A stretch of DNA of 64,000 nt from Macrostomum hystrix (lineage: Eukaryota > Platyhelminthes > Macrostomidae): the NCBI GenBank assembly GCA_950097015.1, contig CATNEN010000001.1:13289501-13353500 (forward strand), read 5' to 3'. Position numbers and translations under genes: made by a program. Below are positions 12,601 to 24,500 of this stretch, one piece after another (position 1 is the stretch's first letter; each line of letters begins with the position of its first letter). Below the pieces are notes generated by a model. It did no database searches, was not told the origin of the DNA, and saw nothing but the letters and a program-made list of their open reading frames with translations.

Positions 12601-14173
12601 CGTGGGCCAAAATGGTACTAAATAGGCTTGTTGAAATTGTCGAAGGCGATTTCAATTGGCAATCGATTCCGAAACAAAGGCGTTAAAATTGTCTCAGCCA
12701 GTCGCCCTCGCCCTCCCTCACTTCTTATTCCTAGAAAGTAGATACAGACAGCAGTTGTAAACGGCCGGTATAATTATTATGACCCTGATTTATTATGTAA
12801 TTAAGCTCTTTCGTCCAATTTTTTTTAAGTCCTCGCCCTCGCAATAGACTAATTGTCCGCCAGTTCGTTTCCAAGAGGACGAGGCTTGTTTTGATTCTCC
12901 TAATTCAGACAGAAAATCGGATTATTATTCGAGCAATTCATTTGCTCAGCAATCAGCAGCACAAGACCTAAAAACAGCTTCGGCTAAAGAAGGCTTTACA
13001 GTAAAAAGCCTCGAACAGTGTGAAATTAGGAATGCCAGAGAGGAGCCATAAACAAATTAACGACGCATATCGTGCAAAGCCGAGTGTAGACAGACTGGGT
13101 CTGGGTGCAATCATTTTAAAGTGCACGGAATAGAACACCCTTCAGTATTTTTGTTTTTATTCACTCTGTATCTTTATTTATTTACACTGTTATGCAGTAC
13201 TTTTCTAGCGATGCGCTTATCAATACAAAGTTAAAATACACATTACCACTACAAAAAGTATATAGTAAAATTATTAGGCTAATTGTTAGATTCAGGACAT
13301 CCGCAATTTTCACATATTTGACGAGTTATCTTTGCCTTGCTGTGGCGTGCTTCCTACTTTTATTGTTTATGAGGATGGCCACATGGCTTGTGGCTTGCGG
13401 CTTGCCTGACAAGTAAGACTTCAGTTTAACTTGTGCAAAAGCTCAAGAGGCTCAATGAGACTTAAGCGATATTCTAGTCTGCCTGTTGTTTTGTGTTTTG
13501 TCCTGTATTGCGTGTCTCTGTGCGGTTGTCGGCTTGCTTAACAGAGGGTCACGAGTCACAACATGCAACACTCCACTGGCTGCACAAAAGGGAAATAGAA
13601 GAGATAACAGATACACATAATATAGTATTAGTCCAGGCAGTTGGCCCCGCCGGAGAAAGAAATAAAAGAGAGAAGCGAGATTGTAAATCAGCCCGCCCCG
13701 CGCGCAGCCACCTCCCTACGCCTGCCTCTCCCACTCTCTCCCTCGCTCATGAAAAAGGTTGACACCCCACCAGCCCTCTGCAAGACTGAGTGGCGCCCGC
13801 GGGTTTTATAATTCTGGCCTTATTGCCCTGCCCCCTACAGTCCCGACGCACACAAGCCATAATTATATAGCGAAGGCCCTAAAAACTATAAACTCGCTCT
13901 GGCTTGGGCGGCGGTACCTTTGCACATCAAAGGACGCCGGCAAACTTTGGAATAGGAGGCCGGCCGCAAAGGGGTTGGTGGAGCCGCGGAGGAGGTGGCT
14001 GTTCAAGGCGCACAGCTCCCTAATACACAGCCCTTGATGCCATTTACAGCTAAGCGAAGCCATTTAGCATTAGCAATTCATTCAGGAATAGGGTCCCTCT
14101 GAGAATGCTTGCGACTGAATTCCAACTGTACTCAAAGTCCAGCAATAAATAAGAATAATGAGAAGGACCCAAT
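9700..14173. other. Non-coding unique sequence
   Basis: About 4.5 kb without a recognisable gene. It includes a short (ACACAT)n microsatellite at 11020-11045, a threefold TTTCCAG repeat at 11198-11220, and GC-richer patches at 11340-11800 and 13640-14000. Possible acceptors (for example GTTTTGCAG before 11516) are followed by open but unrecognised codons, too little to call exons. Confidence 0.5.
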
Positions 14174-15106
14174 TATATACTGTAGTAGTTTACTATTGCT
14201 TTTGTCGCGCTATGTGGAACAGTGGACATGCAAAACGGAACGGCCCATTGAATTCTATGGCCGAGCGTTTGAATTCACACGAGAAAGTAAGCCATAGACA
14301 ACTCAATTTGTCATGCTATGTGGAACGATGAGCCAGAATAGAAGGAACGATTTTAGTTTTTATTTGTAGAAAGTATAAAAGCAAGCAGAAGCAGAATTGC
14401 ATTCAAGTGAATCTTATTGTAAGTCTGAAATTGAAGCATCAGTTACAAAATTTGAACCCCTAAAACAGATGTCGCTGCAAACACAATCGAAACAATCGAT
14501 TGCAGCGCAGCTCCCAGCCAGCGCACTTGTCAGCAGTGATTGCTTGACAAACAGCCTCAGTCGCCTCTCGTTCAAGTAGCATGAATCTCCACTGCTCAAG
14601 TAACACTCCTTCTGGTGGAACTTGCTCATCCTCAACTATGCCGGCTTCCGCCAAACGGTTTTTGAGATTTGACTTCAACGCAGAGTTAGTAAATTCGGTC
14701 GGGTTTAGAAATTGTGAATACGGGGGTAGGATTCGTGTCGTAATTCTGTCCCGATGGTTCTCTCGGATCTCCACATTACGATGAAAATTTGAGCCATCCA
14801 TAAAAATTACACAGTTTCCGGTAGGGTCCAGTTGATGGCAGCGGTCTGCTAGGTGGTCTAAAAATTCTTGAAACCTTTGCTGCGTTTGACCAAGAAAATG
14901 AAAGCGTGTTGTTGTCTCTGTGAAAAACTAAAATCGTTCCTTCTATTCTGGCTCATCGTTCCACATAGCATGACAATTTGAGTTGTCTATGGCTTACTTT
15001 CTCGTGTGAATTCAAACGCTTGGCCATAGAATTCCATGGGCCGTTCCGTTTTGCATGTCCACTGTTCCACATAGCGCGACAAAAGCAATAGTAAATTAAG
15101 TATATG
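14174..15106. mobile_element. DNA transposon remnant with 173-bp terminal inverted repeats
   Basis: Sequence at 14189-14361 is repeated in inverted orientation at 14923-15095 with only a few mismatches (both arms contain TTTGTCGCGCTATGTGGAAC). ATATACT just outside the left arm is matched by AGTATAT outside the right arm, so the true ends probably lie near 14174 and 15106. The roughly 560-bp centre encodes a fragment of a DDE transposase on the minus strand. The family is probably IS630/Tc1/mariner-like; the TA duplication expected for that group cannot be fixed here. Confidence 0.8.
14460..14930 (-). pseudogene. Truncated IS630/Tc1-mariner-type transposase
   Basis: The minus-strand frame reads from inside the right inverted repeat. 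It contains VIFMDGSNFHRN, like the block around the second catalytic aspartate (usually MDNASIHR-like), then ILPPYSQFLNPTE, like the LPPYSPxLNPIE block with the last catalytic acidic residue. The region with the first catalytic aspartate and any DNA-binding domain is missing, and the frame starts within the repeat, so the protein cannot be complete. The ATG at 14801 is internal to the domain and unlikely to be a real start. The element therefore looks non-autonomous. The assignment rests on two short motifs. Confidence 0.65.
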
Positions 15107-15517
15107 CAAAAAACGAAAGCATCCGAAGATTAAGCTTCATTTCCGATTGAATGATAAGAAACCGATTTGAGTGGACAAAGCTCGACAACAACACGAAAGA
15201 AGGATGAGAAACTACTCAATTTATTTAAAAGAAAAAGCGTTTTTACCTCTTGCAATTCCTATACATCTGCTCCAAAAACCAGAGTGGGCTGTGCGTGACT
15301 TGGAATAATTTTTGAATGACCTCCTGAACTAGTAGATTAATATTAATAAGTCATGGAAACTGTGCATTCAATTAAATGCAGCTGGTACGCAAATGTGAAG
15401 TGCAAAAGTACACAGAATTCGCAGCATTGCTTAACTTAAAAACACTTAGCAAAATTAACTTGAACGCTGAAAATGATCCTCTTCAGGAATCTAATCTTCG
15501 GAACATCGAATCCCATC
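15107..15517. other. Unique spacer
   Basis: AT-rich single-copy DNA between the transposon remnant and the 26-bp array; nothing recognised. Confidence 0.5.
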
Positions 15518-15930
15518 ATCTCATCTTAGGAAATGCTAGATCAACCCCATCATAGGAAATGCTAGATCAATCCCATCTTAGGAAATGCTAGATCAACCCC
15601 ATCATAGGAGATGCTAGATCAACCCCATCATAGGAAATGCTAGATCAACCCCATCATAGGAGATGCTAGATCAATCCCATCTTAGGAAATGCTAGATCAA
15701 CCCCATCATAGGAGATTCTAGATCAATCCCATCTTAGGAGATTCTAGATCAATCCCATCTTAGGAGATTCTAGATCAATCCCATCTTAGGAGATTCTAGA
15801 TCAACCCCATCATAGGAGATGCTAGATCAATCCCATCATAGGAGATTCTAGATCAATCCCCTCATAGGAGATGCTAGATCAATCCCATCTTAGGAAATGC
15901 TAGATCAATCCCATCTTAGGATCTGCAGGA
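15518..15930. repeat. 26-bp minisatellite, about 16 copies
   Basis: Units of the form GATCAATCCCATCTTAGGA plus AATGCTA, with AACCCCATCATAGGA and GATTCTA variants. The variants mix along the array, suggesting exchange between units. Confidence 0.93.
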
Positions 15931-16665
15931 GATCTGACCTAGTTTATTTATGGACTTTCTAACGTACAAGTACTGATGAATGCTTTCAAGGCAGAAATGA
16001 CAGAAACGGCAGATATACAACACCCACAGACAACTCTACATTATTTTCTACTGCAACTCTACAAGCCAAACCGTTGGCGACCCCATGATGGCCTCCTAAA
16101 TGTGCTGTCAATAGTCAGGAAGATCAAAGGGTTAGCGCCGACACCTTGAGTCGTCCAAAACTGTCGTGTCACACAGGCAGGCGCATTGTGAAAATCCTCA
16201 ATATAACGATGGTCATTGCACTGCCAGTTCAGCTCAACCAACAGAAGCCCAGCAAATATCCCCAAATGGAAAAGTCGGGAGGAGGATCAGACTCCATGAT
16301 GCACAAGGGGAAGTTATAAAATAATTTACACTGAACTCTCTGAACAGCAATTCAAGCCGACAAGGCCATATAAGTTTATTGCATATGCGGGTTGGAACAC
16401 AGCACACGCGCGCACACCATGTCCAATGCATATTCTGTAGAATTGGAGTTCTCACTGCAATATCAATCTTCGATTTAATTTGAAAATGCCTTTTTTGTAT
16501 TTGAAACAATTTCAATATAATAATCTTGTATCTATACACGTATAACAGTGAAGGGAAGCTAGCTATGGTTGGTTTGCAGCTGTAAAGAATGACTGCATCT
16601 TTCAGCCACAAACAGCTTTGTGCGAACTTGTCAGGCCTCATTAACTCTCCAGATTAGTCTAGACA
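15931..16665. other. Unique sequence
   Basis: Single-copy DNA between two arrays. A 135-codon minus-strand frame (16234-16641) has no recognisable motif and is not called. Confidence 0.5.
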
Positions 16666-17512
16666 TGAATCTTACTATCTCTAGATCACTCCAGATCTCT
16701 CTAGATCTCTCCAGATCTCTCTAGATCTCTCCAGATCTCTCCAGATCTCTCTAGATCTCTCCAGATCTCTCTAGATCTCTCCAGATCTCTCCAGATCTCT
16801 CCCTAACTCTCTAGATCTCTCCAGATCTCTCCCTAACTCTCTAGATCCCTCCCTAACTCTCTAGATCCCTCCCTAACTCTCTAGATCTCTCCCTAACTCT
16901 CTAGATCTCTCCCTAACTCTGTAGATCTCTCCTTAACTCTCTAGATCTCTCCCTAACTCTCTAGATCTTTCCCTAACATTCTAGATCTCTCCCTAACTCT
17001 CTAGATCTCTCCCTAACTCTCTAGATCTCTCCCTAACTCTCTAGATCTCTCCCTAACTCTCTAGATCTCTCCCTAACTCTCTAGATCTCTCCCTAACTCT
17101 CTAGATCTTTCCCTAACATTCTAGATCTCTCCTAACTCTCTAGATCTTTCCCTAACATTCTAGATCTCTCCTAACTCTCTAGATCTTTCCCTAACATTCT
17201 AGATCTCTCCCTAACTCTCTAGATCTCTCCCTAACTCTCTAGATCTCTCCCTAACTCTCTAGATCTCTCCCTAACTCTCTAGATCTTTCCCTAACATTCT
17301 AGATCTCTCCCTAACTCTCTAGATCTCTCCCTAACTCTCTAGATCTCTCCCTAACTCTCTAGATCTCTCCCTAACTCTCTAGATCTTTCCCTAACATTCT
17401 AGATCTCTCCTAACTCTCTAGATCTTTCCCTAACATTCTAGATCTCTCCTAACTCTCTAGATCTTTCCCTAACATTCTAGATCTCTCCTAACTCTCTAGA
17501 ACTTCCCCCAAC
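16666..17512. repeat. 20-bp minisatellite, two subfamilies
   Basis: Starts with CTAGATCTCTCCAGATCTCT units and switches near 16800 to CTAGATCTCTCCCTAACTCT, with a CTAGATCTTTCCCTAACATT variant recurring in regular blocks. Many units carry TCTAGA and AGATCT palindromes. Confidence 0.94.
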
Positions 17513-18062
17513 TCTGTAAATCTCACCGCATCTCATTAGATTTCTTCGCATTTCTGAAGATCAACATCTCTAAATTTCACAAAAATGCCTTCACTTGTCT
17601 AGACTCTGTAGATCTATCCAGACCTTACATCTGTCTTGATATTTCCTCCATCGTCATCATATAGTTTCTAAATGCCCAACTCCTGGTTCAAAGCCGAGAA
17701 CTATGACCCTCAAGGTCATGATGCAGTGGAACAAGGAGATGCAGTCAAAGGCAGCGTGCCTCTCTTCAGTTTTATTGTCGGGCTCGCGGAGGGTATAATA
17801 ATCGCAGTTAATTGCCCAATCCATAATGTTAGATGCCATTAGGCTGAACTGCAGTGTGCCAGGCTATGTATACACGGAGCAGACGAACCACTAAAGCGCT
17901 TGAAATTTGGCAGCGCAGTCAGCAGCCAGCAGTAAATCACATTTCAATAAGCTCTGCAAGCTTTCTCCTCATCTGCATAGCTACTTGGCTATAATAATAT
18001 ACAGAGCACAATACAATAGACTCCAGTATCTATTTACACTACTGACAAGTAGTATCAGTAGT
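17513..18062. other. Unique sequence
   Basis: Degenerate edge of the preceding array to about 17640, then single-copy DNA. Short frames at 17657-17839 are not recognisable. Confidence 0.5.
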
Positions 18063-18320
18063 ATCAGTCAGTAGTAGGCTAAGAGCGTTGGACTTCCGAA
18101 TCTTGGTCGGGGGTTCGATTCCCGACTCCACTGGAACAACTTGTGTTCTTCAGTGGACACTTAACTCTGCTTTGCTTCAGTTCAACTAGCTGATAAATGG
18201 GTACCAGCATCAGCTGGGGCAATTGATTTTGGGTCAACCAGTCCATGGACTGATTTCATGATTTCATATAGATTTTAGATGCACCGCGCAATAGCTGCGA
18301 CTGTGCTGTCGGCTAAGGTT
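18063..18320 (+). mobile_element. tRNA-derived SINE, second family (copy 1)
   Basis: The head contains TAGGCTAAGAGCGTTGGACT (A-box-like) and, about 30 bp on, GGGGTTCGATTCCCGACTCC, which contains a perfect B box. The body runs through CAGTCCATGGACTG and ends in AATAGCTGCGACTGTGCTGTCGGCT, shared with the copy at 28.55 kb, written here only as landmark blocks AATAGCTGCG and CTGTGCT. The 20/22-bp minisatellite begins about 40 bp downstream, as it does next to the other copy. Confidence 0.7.
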
Positions 18321-18361
18321 AGTTGAAAAAATGAAATTATAAGTTAGAATTGAAAGATAAT

Positions 18362-19646
18362 TTAGTAGGGATCGGGAGACAGTTGAGCAAGGAATAAGAG
18401 ACAGTTGAGTAGGGATTGAGACAGTTGAGTAGGGATTGAGACAGTTGAGTAGGGATTGAGACAGTTGAGTAGGGATTGAGACAGTTGAGTAGGGATTGAG
18501 ACAGTTGAGTAGGGATTGAGACAGTTGAGTAGGGATTGAGACAGTTGAGTAGGGATTGAGACAGTTGAGTAGGGATTGAGACAGTTGAGTAGGGATTGAG
18601 ACAGTTGAGTAGGGATTGAGAGACAGTTGAATAGGGAATGTGACAGTTGAGTAGGGATTGAGAGACAGTTGAGTAGGGATTGAGAGACAGTTGAGTAGGG
18701 ATTGAGAGACAGTTGAGTAGGGATTGAGACAGTTGAGTAGGGAATGAGAGACAGTTGAATAGGGAATGAGACAGTTGAGTAGGGATTGAGACAGTTGAGT
18801 AGGGATTGAGACAGTTGAGTAGGGATTGAGACAGTTGAGTAGGGATTGAGACAGTTGAGTAGGGATTGATAGACAGTTGAGTAGGGATTGATAGACAGTT
18901 GAGTAGGGAATGAGAGACAGTTGAGTAGGGAATGAGACAGTTGAGTAGGGATTGAGAGACAGTTGAGTAGGGATTGAGAGACAGTTGAGTAGGGATTGAG
19001 AGACAGTTGAGTAGGGATTGAGAGACAGTTGAGTAGGGATTGAGAGACAGTTGAGTAGGGATTGAGACAGTTGAGTAGGGAATGAGAGACAGTTGAATAG
19101 GGAATGAGACAGTTGAGTAGGGATTGAGACAGTTGAGTAGGGATTGAGACAGTTGAGTAGGGATTGAGACAGTTGAGTAGGGATTGAGACAGTTGAGTAG
19201 GGATTGATAGACAGTTGAGTAGGGATTGATAGACAGTTGAGTAGGGAATGAGAGACAGTTGAGTAGGGAATGAGACAGTTGAGTAGGGATTGAGAGACAG
19301 TTGAGTAGGGATTGAGAGACAGTTGAGTAGGGATTGAGAGACAGTTGAGTAGGGATTGAGAGACAGTTGAGTAGGGATTGAGAGACAGTTGAGTAGGGAA
19401 TGAGACAGTTGAGTAGGGATTGAGAGACAATTCAGTAAGGATTGAGAGACGGTTGAGTAGGGAATGAGAGACAGTTGAGTAGGGAATGAGACAGTTGAGT
19501 AGGGAATGAGAGACAGTTGAGTAGGGATTGAGAGACGGTTGAGTAGGGATTGAGAGACAATTCAGTAAGGATTGAGAGACAGTTGAGTAGGGAATGAGAC
19601 AGTTGAGTAGGGAATGAGAGACAGTTGAGTAGGGAATGAGAGACGA
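18362..19646. repeat. 20/22-bp minisatellite GAGACAGTTGAGTAGGGATT
   Basis: Tandem units of 20 bp (GAGACAGTTGAGTAGGGATT) or 22 bp (an extra GA), with AATGAG variants. A block of about 470 bp is duplicated within it (compare 18725-19065 with 19075-19415). The same unit forms a separate 2-kb array at 28.7-30.7 kb inside ARNT. The 466-codon minus-strand frame is an artefact. Confidence 0.95.
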
Positions 19647-19689
19647 GAAAAAGCGAGTCAGCAAAAATGGAAATCACAGATGGCGTGTC

Positions 19690-19757
19690 GATGAGATAAG
19701 AAATCGAGCCAGTGTCGAACCAATGACCTACAATTAGCGAGGCAGCCATCTCATATC
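19690..19757 (-). mobile_element. tRNA-like SINE head
   Basis: On the minus strand, TGAGATGGCTGCCTCGCT followed by GGTCATTGGTTCGACACTGG resembles the A- and B-box parts of a tRNA-derived SINE head. It faces the minisatellite on its left. The body is not recognisable, so this is a fragment or a chance match. Confidence 0.4.
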
Positions 19758-20590
19758 TGATAAAATGATTTGGGAGGCGGAAACCCAGAGTTATCCCTGT
19801 TGCTAGGACGACACCGAAAACAAACAGTGCTTGGTGGATGAGAGAAGACAGACAGACAGTTTGCCAGTGAGGGCACAGTGTCAGTGAGGGATATTTCTGT
19901 CTGCGATTGGGATAAAAAAATTAATCAGGTCACGCAGCGCTCAATCGAAGAAGAAATCAGAGAGAAGGGCTTCATCAATCCCCGGGGGTTGACAATTTAT
20001 GATCAGCATCCGAGTCTCCAGCGCCTTAATTTAATTCCGAGCTTTCCAACTTAGGGAAATAGAAGTTTGAGCTCAGTCCCAGTAGGCACGAGCTAATTAA
20101 ATCTCAAGGAAAATCTGCAGAATCATTCTTTACCGCCTTGCTTCGAATATTTCAAAGGATGTGCATTCAATTTCCATAAAAGCTGTCACTGTTTCTTAAA
20201 AAAATGAACAACCTGACTCAATTGAAATCAGACTCAAAGCATTTCTGAATATTTTCAACGGTTTGAGAATAGAATAAATAAACAGATACAAAAATATCTG
20301 ACATCTGAATAAATAGGAAAGTGTATTTTAAATCAGTGACCAAAAAAAGCCTAAAAGAGGTAGAAATTACTGGAATAAATATAATTTAAGTGCACAATAA
20401 AAATTTCACCAGAAAGACGCGAAACTAAGAATTGATGCGAATTTTCGTTTCTAAGAGTCGTTAGCAACCGCAAGCACAAATATAAACCTTTTATTTCAAG
20501 GAAAAGTTGTAACCAGGTCCTTGATTTTTTTAAACAATTTTTTAATTAACCGATAAAAAAGTTTCTCATCGTCTAATATTTAATCACATT
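19758..20590. other. Unique sequence
   Basis: AT-rich single-copy DNA with no gene recognised. Confidence 0.5.
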
Positions 20591-21012
20591 GTTATTGCCA
20601 GACCAATCGATCGATAATCTCAGGTGATTGATTGACAGTCGATCCTGCTGTGGCCAGACCAATCGATCGATAATCTCAGGTGATTGATTGACAGTCGATC
20701 CTGCTGTGGCCAGACCAATCGATCGATAATCTCAGGTGATTGATTGACAGTCGATCCTGCTGTGGTCTGACCAATCGATCGATAATCTCAGGTGATTGAT
20801 TGACAGTCGATCCTGCTGTGGTCTGACCAATCGATCGATAATCTCAGGTGATTGATTGACAGCCGATCCTGCTGTGGCCAGATCAATCGATCGATAATCT
20901 CAGGTGATTGATTGACAGTCGATCCTGCTGTGGTCTGACCAATCGATCGATAATCTCAGGTGATTGATTGACAGTCGATCCTGCTGTGGCCAGACCAATC
21001 GATCGATAATCA
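20591..21012 (+). repeat. 56-bp minisatellite, about 7.5 copies
   Basis: Very homogeneous units. Each contains the palindrome ATCGATCGAT, then AATCTCAGGTGATTGATTGA and CAGTCGATCCTGCTGTGG. Phased at CTCAG/GTGATT, the unit begins GT and ends CAG on the plus strand. Point variants are few (CCAG versus TCTG, one AGCCGATCC), suggesting recent amplification. Confidence 0.95.
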
Positions 21013-21569
21013 GTCAGCATATTCGACCGCTCAGGTAGAAGTAGGTCAGATTTCGAGGAAGCACCCGGGCAGGAGAAATCAAAGGGAGATTTAGCGGCGG
21101 CACAAGCTAGGCTCCCATTGTCTGCTCGAAATTATGCAACTAATTTAACACTATGAGAATCAGATTATCGACTTTTTTTGCCAGCCCGACAGCAGTCGAG
21201 TAAAATAAGTACCTAATACTTAACTTCAGGTGAAATCTGATACCCCATATGCGGTGCTAACACTACAAAAGCAGAAAAGAAGCCTACAGAACAGTAAGTT
21301 ACCTGGATAAATTGGTGGATAGAAATTTGGAGAAAAAATGTTTAAGGAAACTGAAGAAGCTGCACAAAATAAACTCGATCCCTCGACTTTCATATCTCTG
21401 GAACAGACACGGGACAACGCTTACATACAGCTACGATTTCTCATTCTGTTGCTAACTGCAAAATAATTTCTCTCTAATCAACTGTCCCAGACAGCCCGTG
21501 ACTTGTCACCGCCGCGTCCGTCCCACCTAAGATCGCCCCAATGCCCCACAGGTGTTTCCTCGATAAATT
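21013..21569. other. Sequence downstream of eRF1
   Basis: Single-copy DNA beyond the eRF1 stop codon; the first part should be the eRF1 3' untranslated region. No clear polyadenylation signal was identified. Confidence 0.5.
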
Positions 21570-24500
21570 TTAGTAGTCGCCCAGGTCGAAGCAGTTGTAC
21601 ACATCTGCCTCGAAATCGGCGGCGTTTTCAGCCTCAACCGCTTCTCCGTGCTCAAGGTCCTGGAATTGGGCAAATAGGAATGCAGCGGTTGGCACTATCA
21701 CCTGTTTCTGCTTTATGTCCAAGATGCAAATTATTGATCCACATTCCACACCATAGAATGCTCAATCCTCACCTCACAGTGCTCAATCCTCACCTGCCAC
21801 TGCTCAATCCTCACCTGCCACTGCTCAATCCTCACCTGCCAGTGCTCAATCCTCACCTCACAGTGCTCAATCCTCACCTGCCACTGCTCAATCCTCACCT
21901 GCCAGTGCTCAATACTCACCTGCCAGTGCTCAATCCTCACCTGCCACTGCTCAATCATCACCTGCCAGTGCTCAATCCTCACCTCACATTGCTCAATCCT
22001 CACCTGCCACTGCTCAATCCTCTCCTGCCAGTGCTCAATCCTCACCTCACAGTGCTCAATCCTCACCTGCCACTGCTCAATCCTCACCTGCCACTGCTCA
22101 ATCCTCACCTGCCAGTGCTCAATCCTCACCTGCCAGTGCTCAATCCTCACCTGCCACTGCTCAATCCTCACCTGCCAGTGCTCAATCCTCACCTGCCAGT
22201 GCTCAATCCTCACCTGCTACTGCTCAATCCTCACCTGCCACTGCTCAATCCTCACCTGCCACTGCTCAATCCTCACCTGCCAGTGCACCGCATAGCGCAG
22301 CAGAGCCGCCAAGCCGCCGAAGCCAGCGGAGAACTGGAAGCCCTCCGGACTGCGGCAGGCCAACAGCTGCAGGCGAGCGCCCGCAGCTGGGCAGCCGACC
22401 TCGGCCAGCCAGTCCACCAGCGGCTGAGCCTCCGCACCAGTCGACTCTCCGTCGCCGCAGACAACTGCAGCCGCAGCATTTCCGTTGACGCGGTGAATAA
22501 TGGCTCCGGCAGAGCTCTCCACGGGCAGGCAGTCAAACGGCAGGTCATCCCAAACCAGGATCGTATCCACAGCTCCCTGCTCCAGCGCTGACAAAGTCTG
22601 CTTGATGCCGTAGCTAACCAGGCCGCGGCCTCTGGCCACCTCTTCGAATAGGCGAGACAGCGAGCGCTTCTCCTCGGCGTAGGCCACGCCTACGAGACTG
22701 TCCGAGGCCAGCTCGATGGCCTGGTTGAGGCCGCATTCGCCGCCATAGGCAATGTCCACCAGCTGCAGTATCTGGTTAGTAACGGAATAGGTGCTGGCAT
22801 TATCACTAGCTCAGTTCTGACTCGCTATCACCGGACTCTACCCCGACCTTAACAGTAGCTGCCCTGTTCTTAATCCTCACCTGTATCTAGCCCATTCTCA
22901 ATCCTCACCTGTATCTAGCCCATTCTCAATCCTCACCTGTATCTAGCCCATTCTCAATCCTCACCTGTATCTAGCACATTCTCAATCCTCACCTGTATCT
23001 AGCCCATTCTCAATCCTCACGTGTATCTAGCCCATTCTCAATCCTCACCTGTATCTAGCCCATTCTCAATCCTCACCTGTATCTAGCCCATTCTCAATCC
23101 TCACCTGTATCTAGCCCATTCTCAATCCTCACGTGTATCTAGCCCATTCTCAATCCTCACCTGTATCTAGCCCATTCTCAATCCTCACGTGTATCTAGCC
23201 CATTCTCAATCCTCACGTGTATCTAGCCCATTCTCAATCCTCACCTGTATCTAGCCCATTCTCAATCCTCACGTGTATCTAGCCCATTCTCAATCCTCAC
23301 CTGTATCTAGCCCATTCTCAATCCTCACCTGTATCTAGCCCATTCTCAATCCTCACCTGTATCTAGCCCATTCTCAATCCTCACCTGTATCTAGCCCATT
23401 CTCAATCCTCACCTGTATCTAGCCCATTCTCAATCCTCACCTGTATCTAGCCCATTCTCAATCCTCACCTGTATCTAGCACATTCTCAATCCTCACCTGT
23501 ATCTAGCCCATTCTCAATCCTCACGTGTATCTAGCCCATTCTCAATCCTCACCTGTATCTAGCCCATTCTCAATCCTCACGTGTATCTAGCCCATTCTCA
23601 ATCCTCACCTGTATCTAGCCCATTCTCAATCCTCACCTGTATCTAGCCCATTCTCAATCCTCACGTGTATCTAGCCCATTCTCAATCCTCACCTGTAACT
23701 ACCATTTTCCAACTGTAACTACCCCATTATCTCATGTAACTACCCCATTATCACCTGTAACTACCCCATTATCCCCTGTATCTACCCCATTATCACCTGT
23801 AACTACCCCATTATCACATGTAACTACCCCATTATCACATGTAACTACCCCATTATCACATGTAACTACCCCATTATCACATGTAACTACCCCATTATCA
23901 CATGTAACTACCCCATTATCACATGTAACTACCTCATTATCACATGTAACTACCCCATTATCACATGTAACTACCCCATTATCACATGTAACTACCCCAT
24001 TATCACCTGTAACTACCTCATTATCACATGTAACTACCCCATTATCATATGTAACTACCTCATTATCACATGTAACTACCCCATTATCACCTGTATCTAC
24101 CTCATTATCACATGTAACTACCCCATTATCACATGTAACTACCCTATTCCCACCTGTAACTATCACATTGTTATCGGAAACTAGCCTATTCTTCTCAATA
24201 CATAATCTGAATGTATCAGAATACATTGTTATCAAATTCTCACCTTAGACGCCAGCCTAGGATCCAGCAGTCCGCCCTGCTGCAGGCAGTGTTTAAAATC
24301 AGCCGAGCCAGCCAACACGAGACCGTCCAATAGTAGCTTGCCGGACACTGGCTCGATGAACACAGCAGCGGCAGTCTCGGCCACCTTGCGCAGATAATTG
24401 TGTCTTTTCTCTAGTCGCAATCTGGCGAATCTCACAGCGGACTGGCCGCCTCTAGAGTGCTTCCTGGGCAGGTCAACCGATAGGCGATGCAAAATTTCGC

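Noticed and set aside
18063-18130. Functional tRNA gene
   Set aside because: Perfect B box but the sequence cannot be folded by eye into a full cloverleaf, and the same head occurs at 28.6 kb with a SINE body.
21503-22591. Plus-strand 362-codon frame over the eRF1 3' region
   Set aside because: It is antisense to eRF1 exons 3 and 4 and runs through the 21-bp array; the minus strand has the conserved protein.
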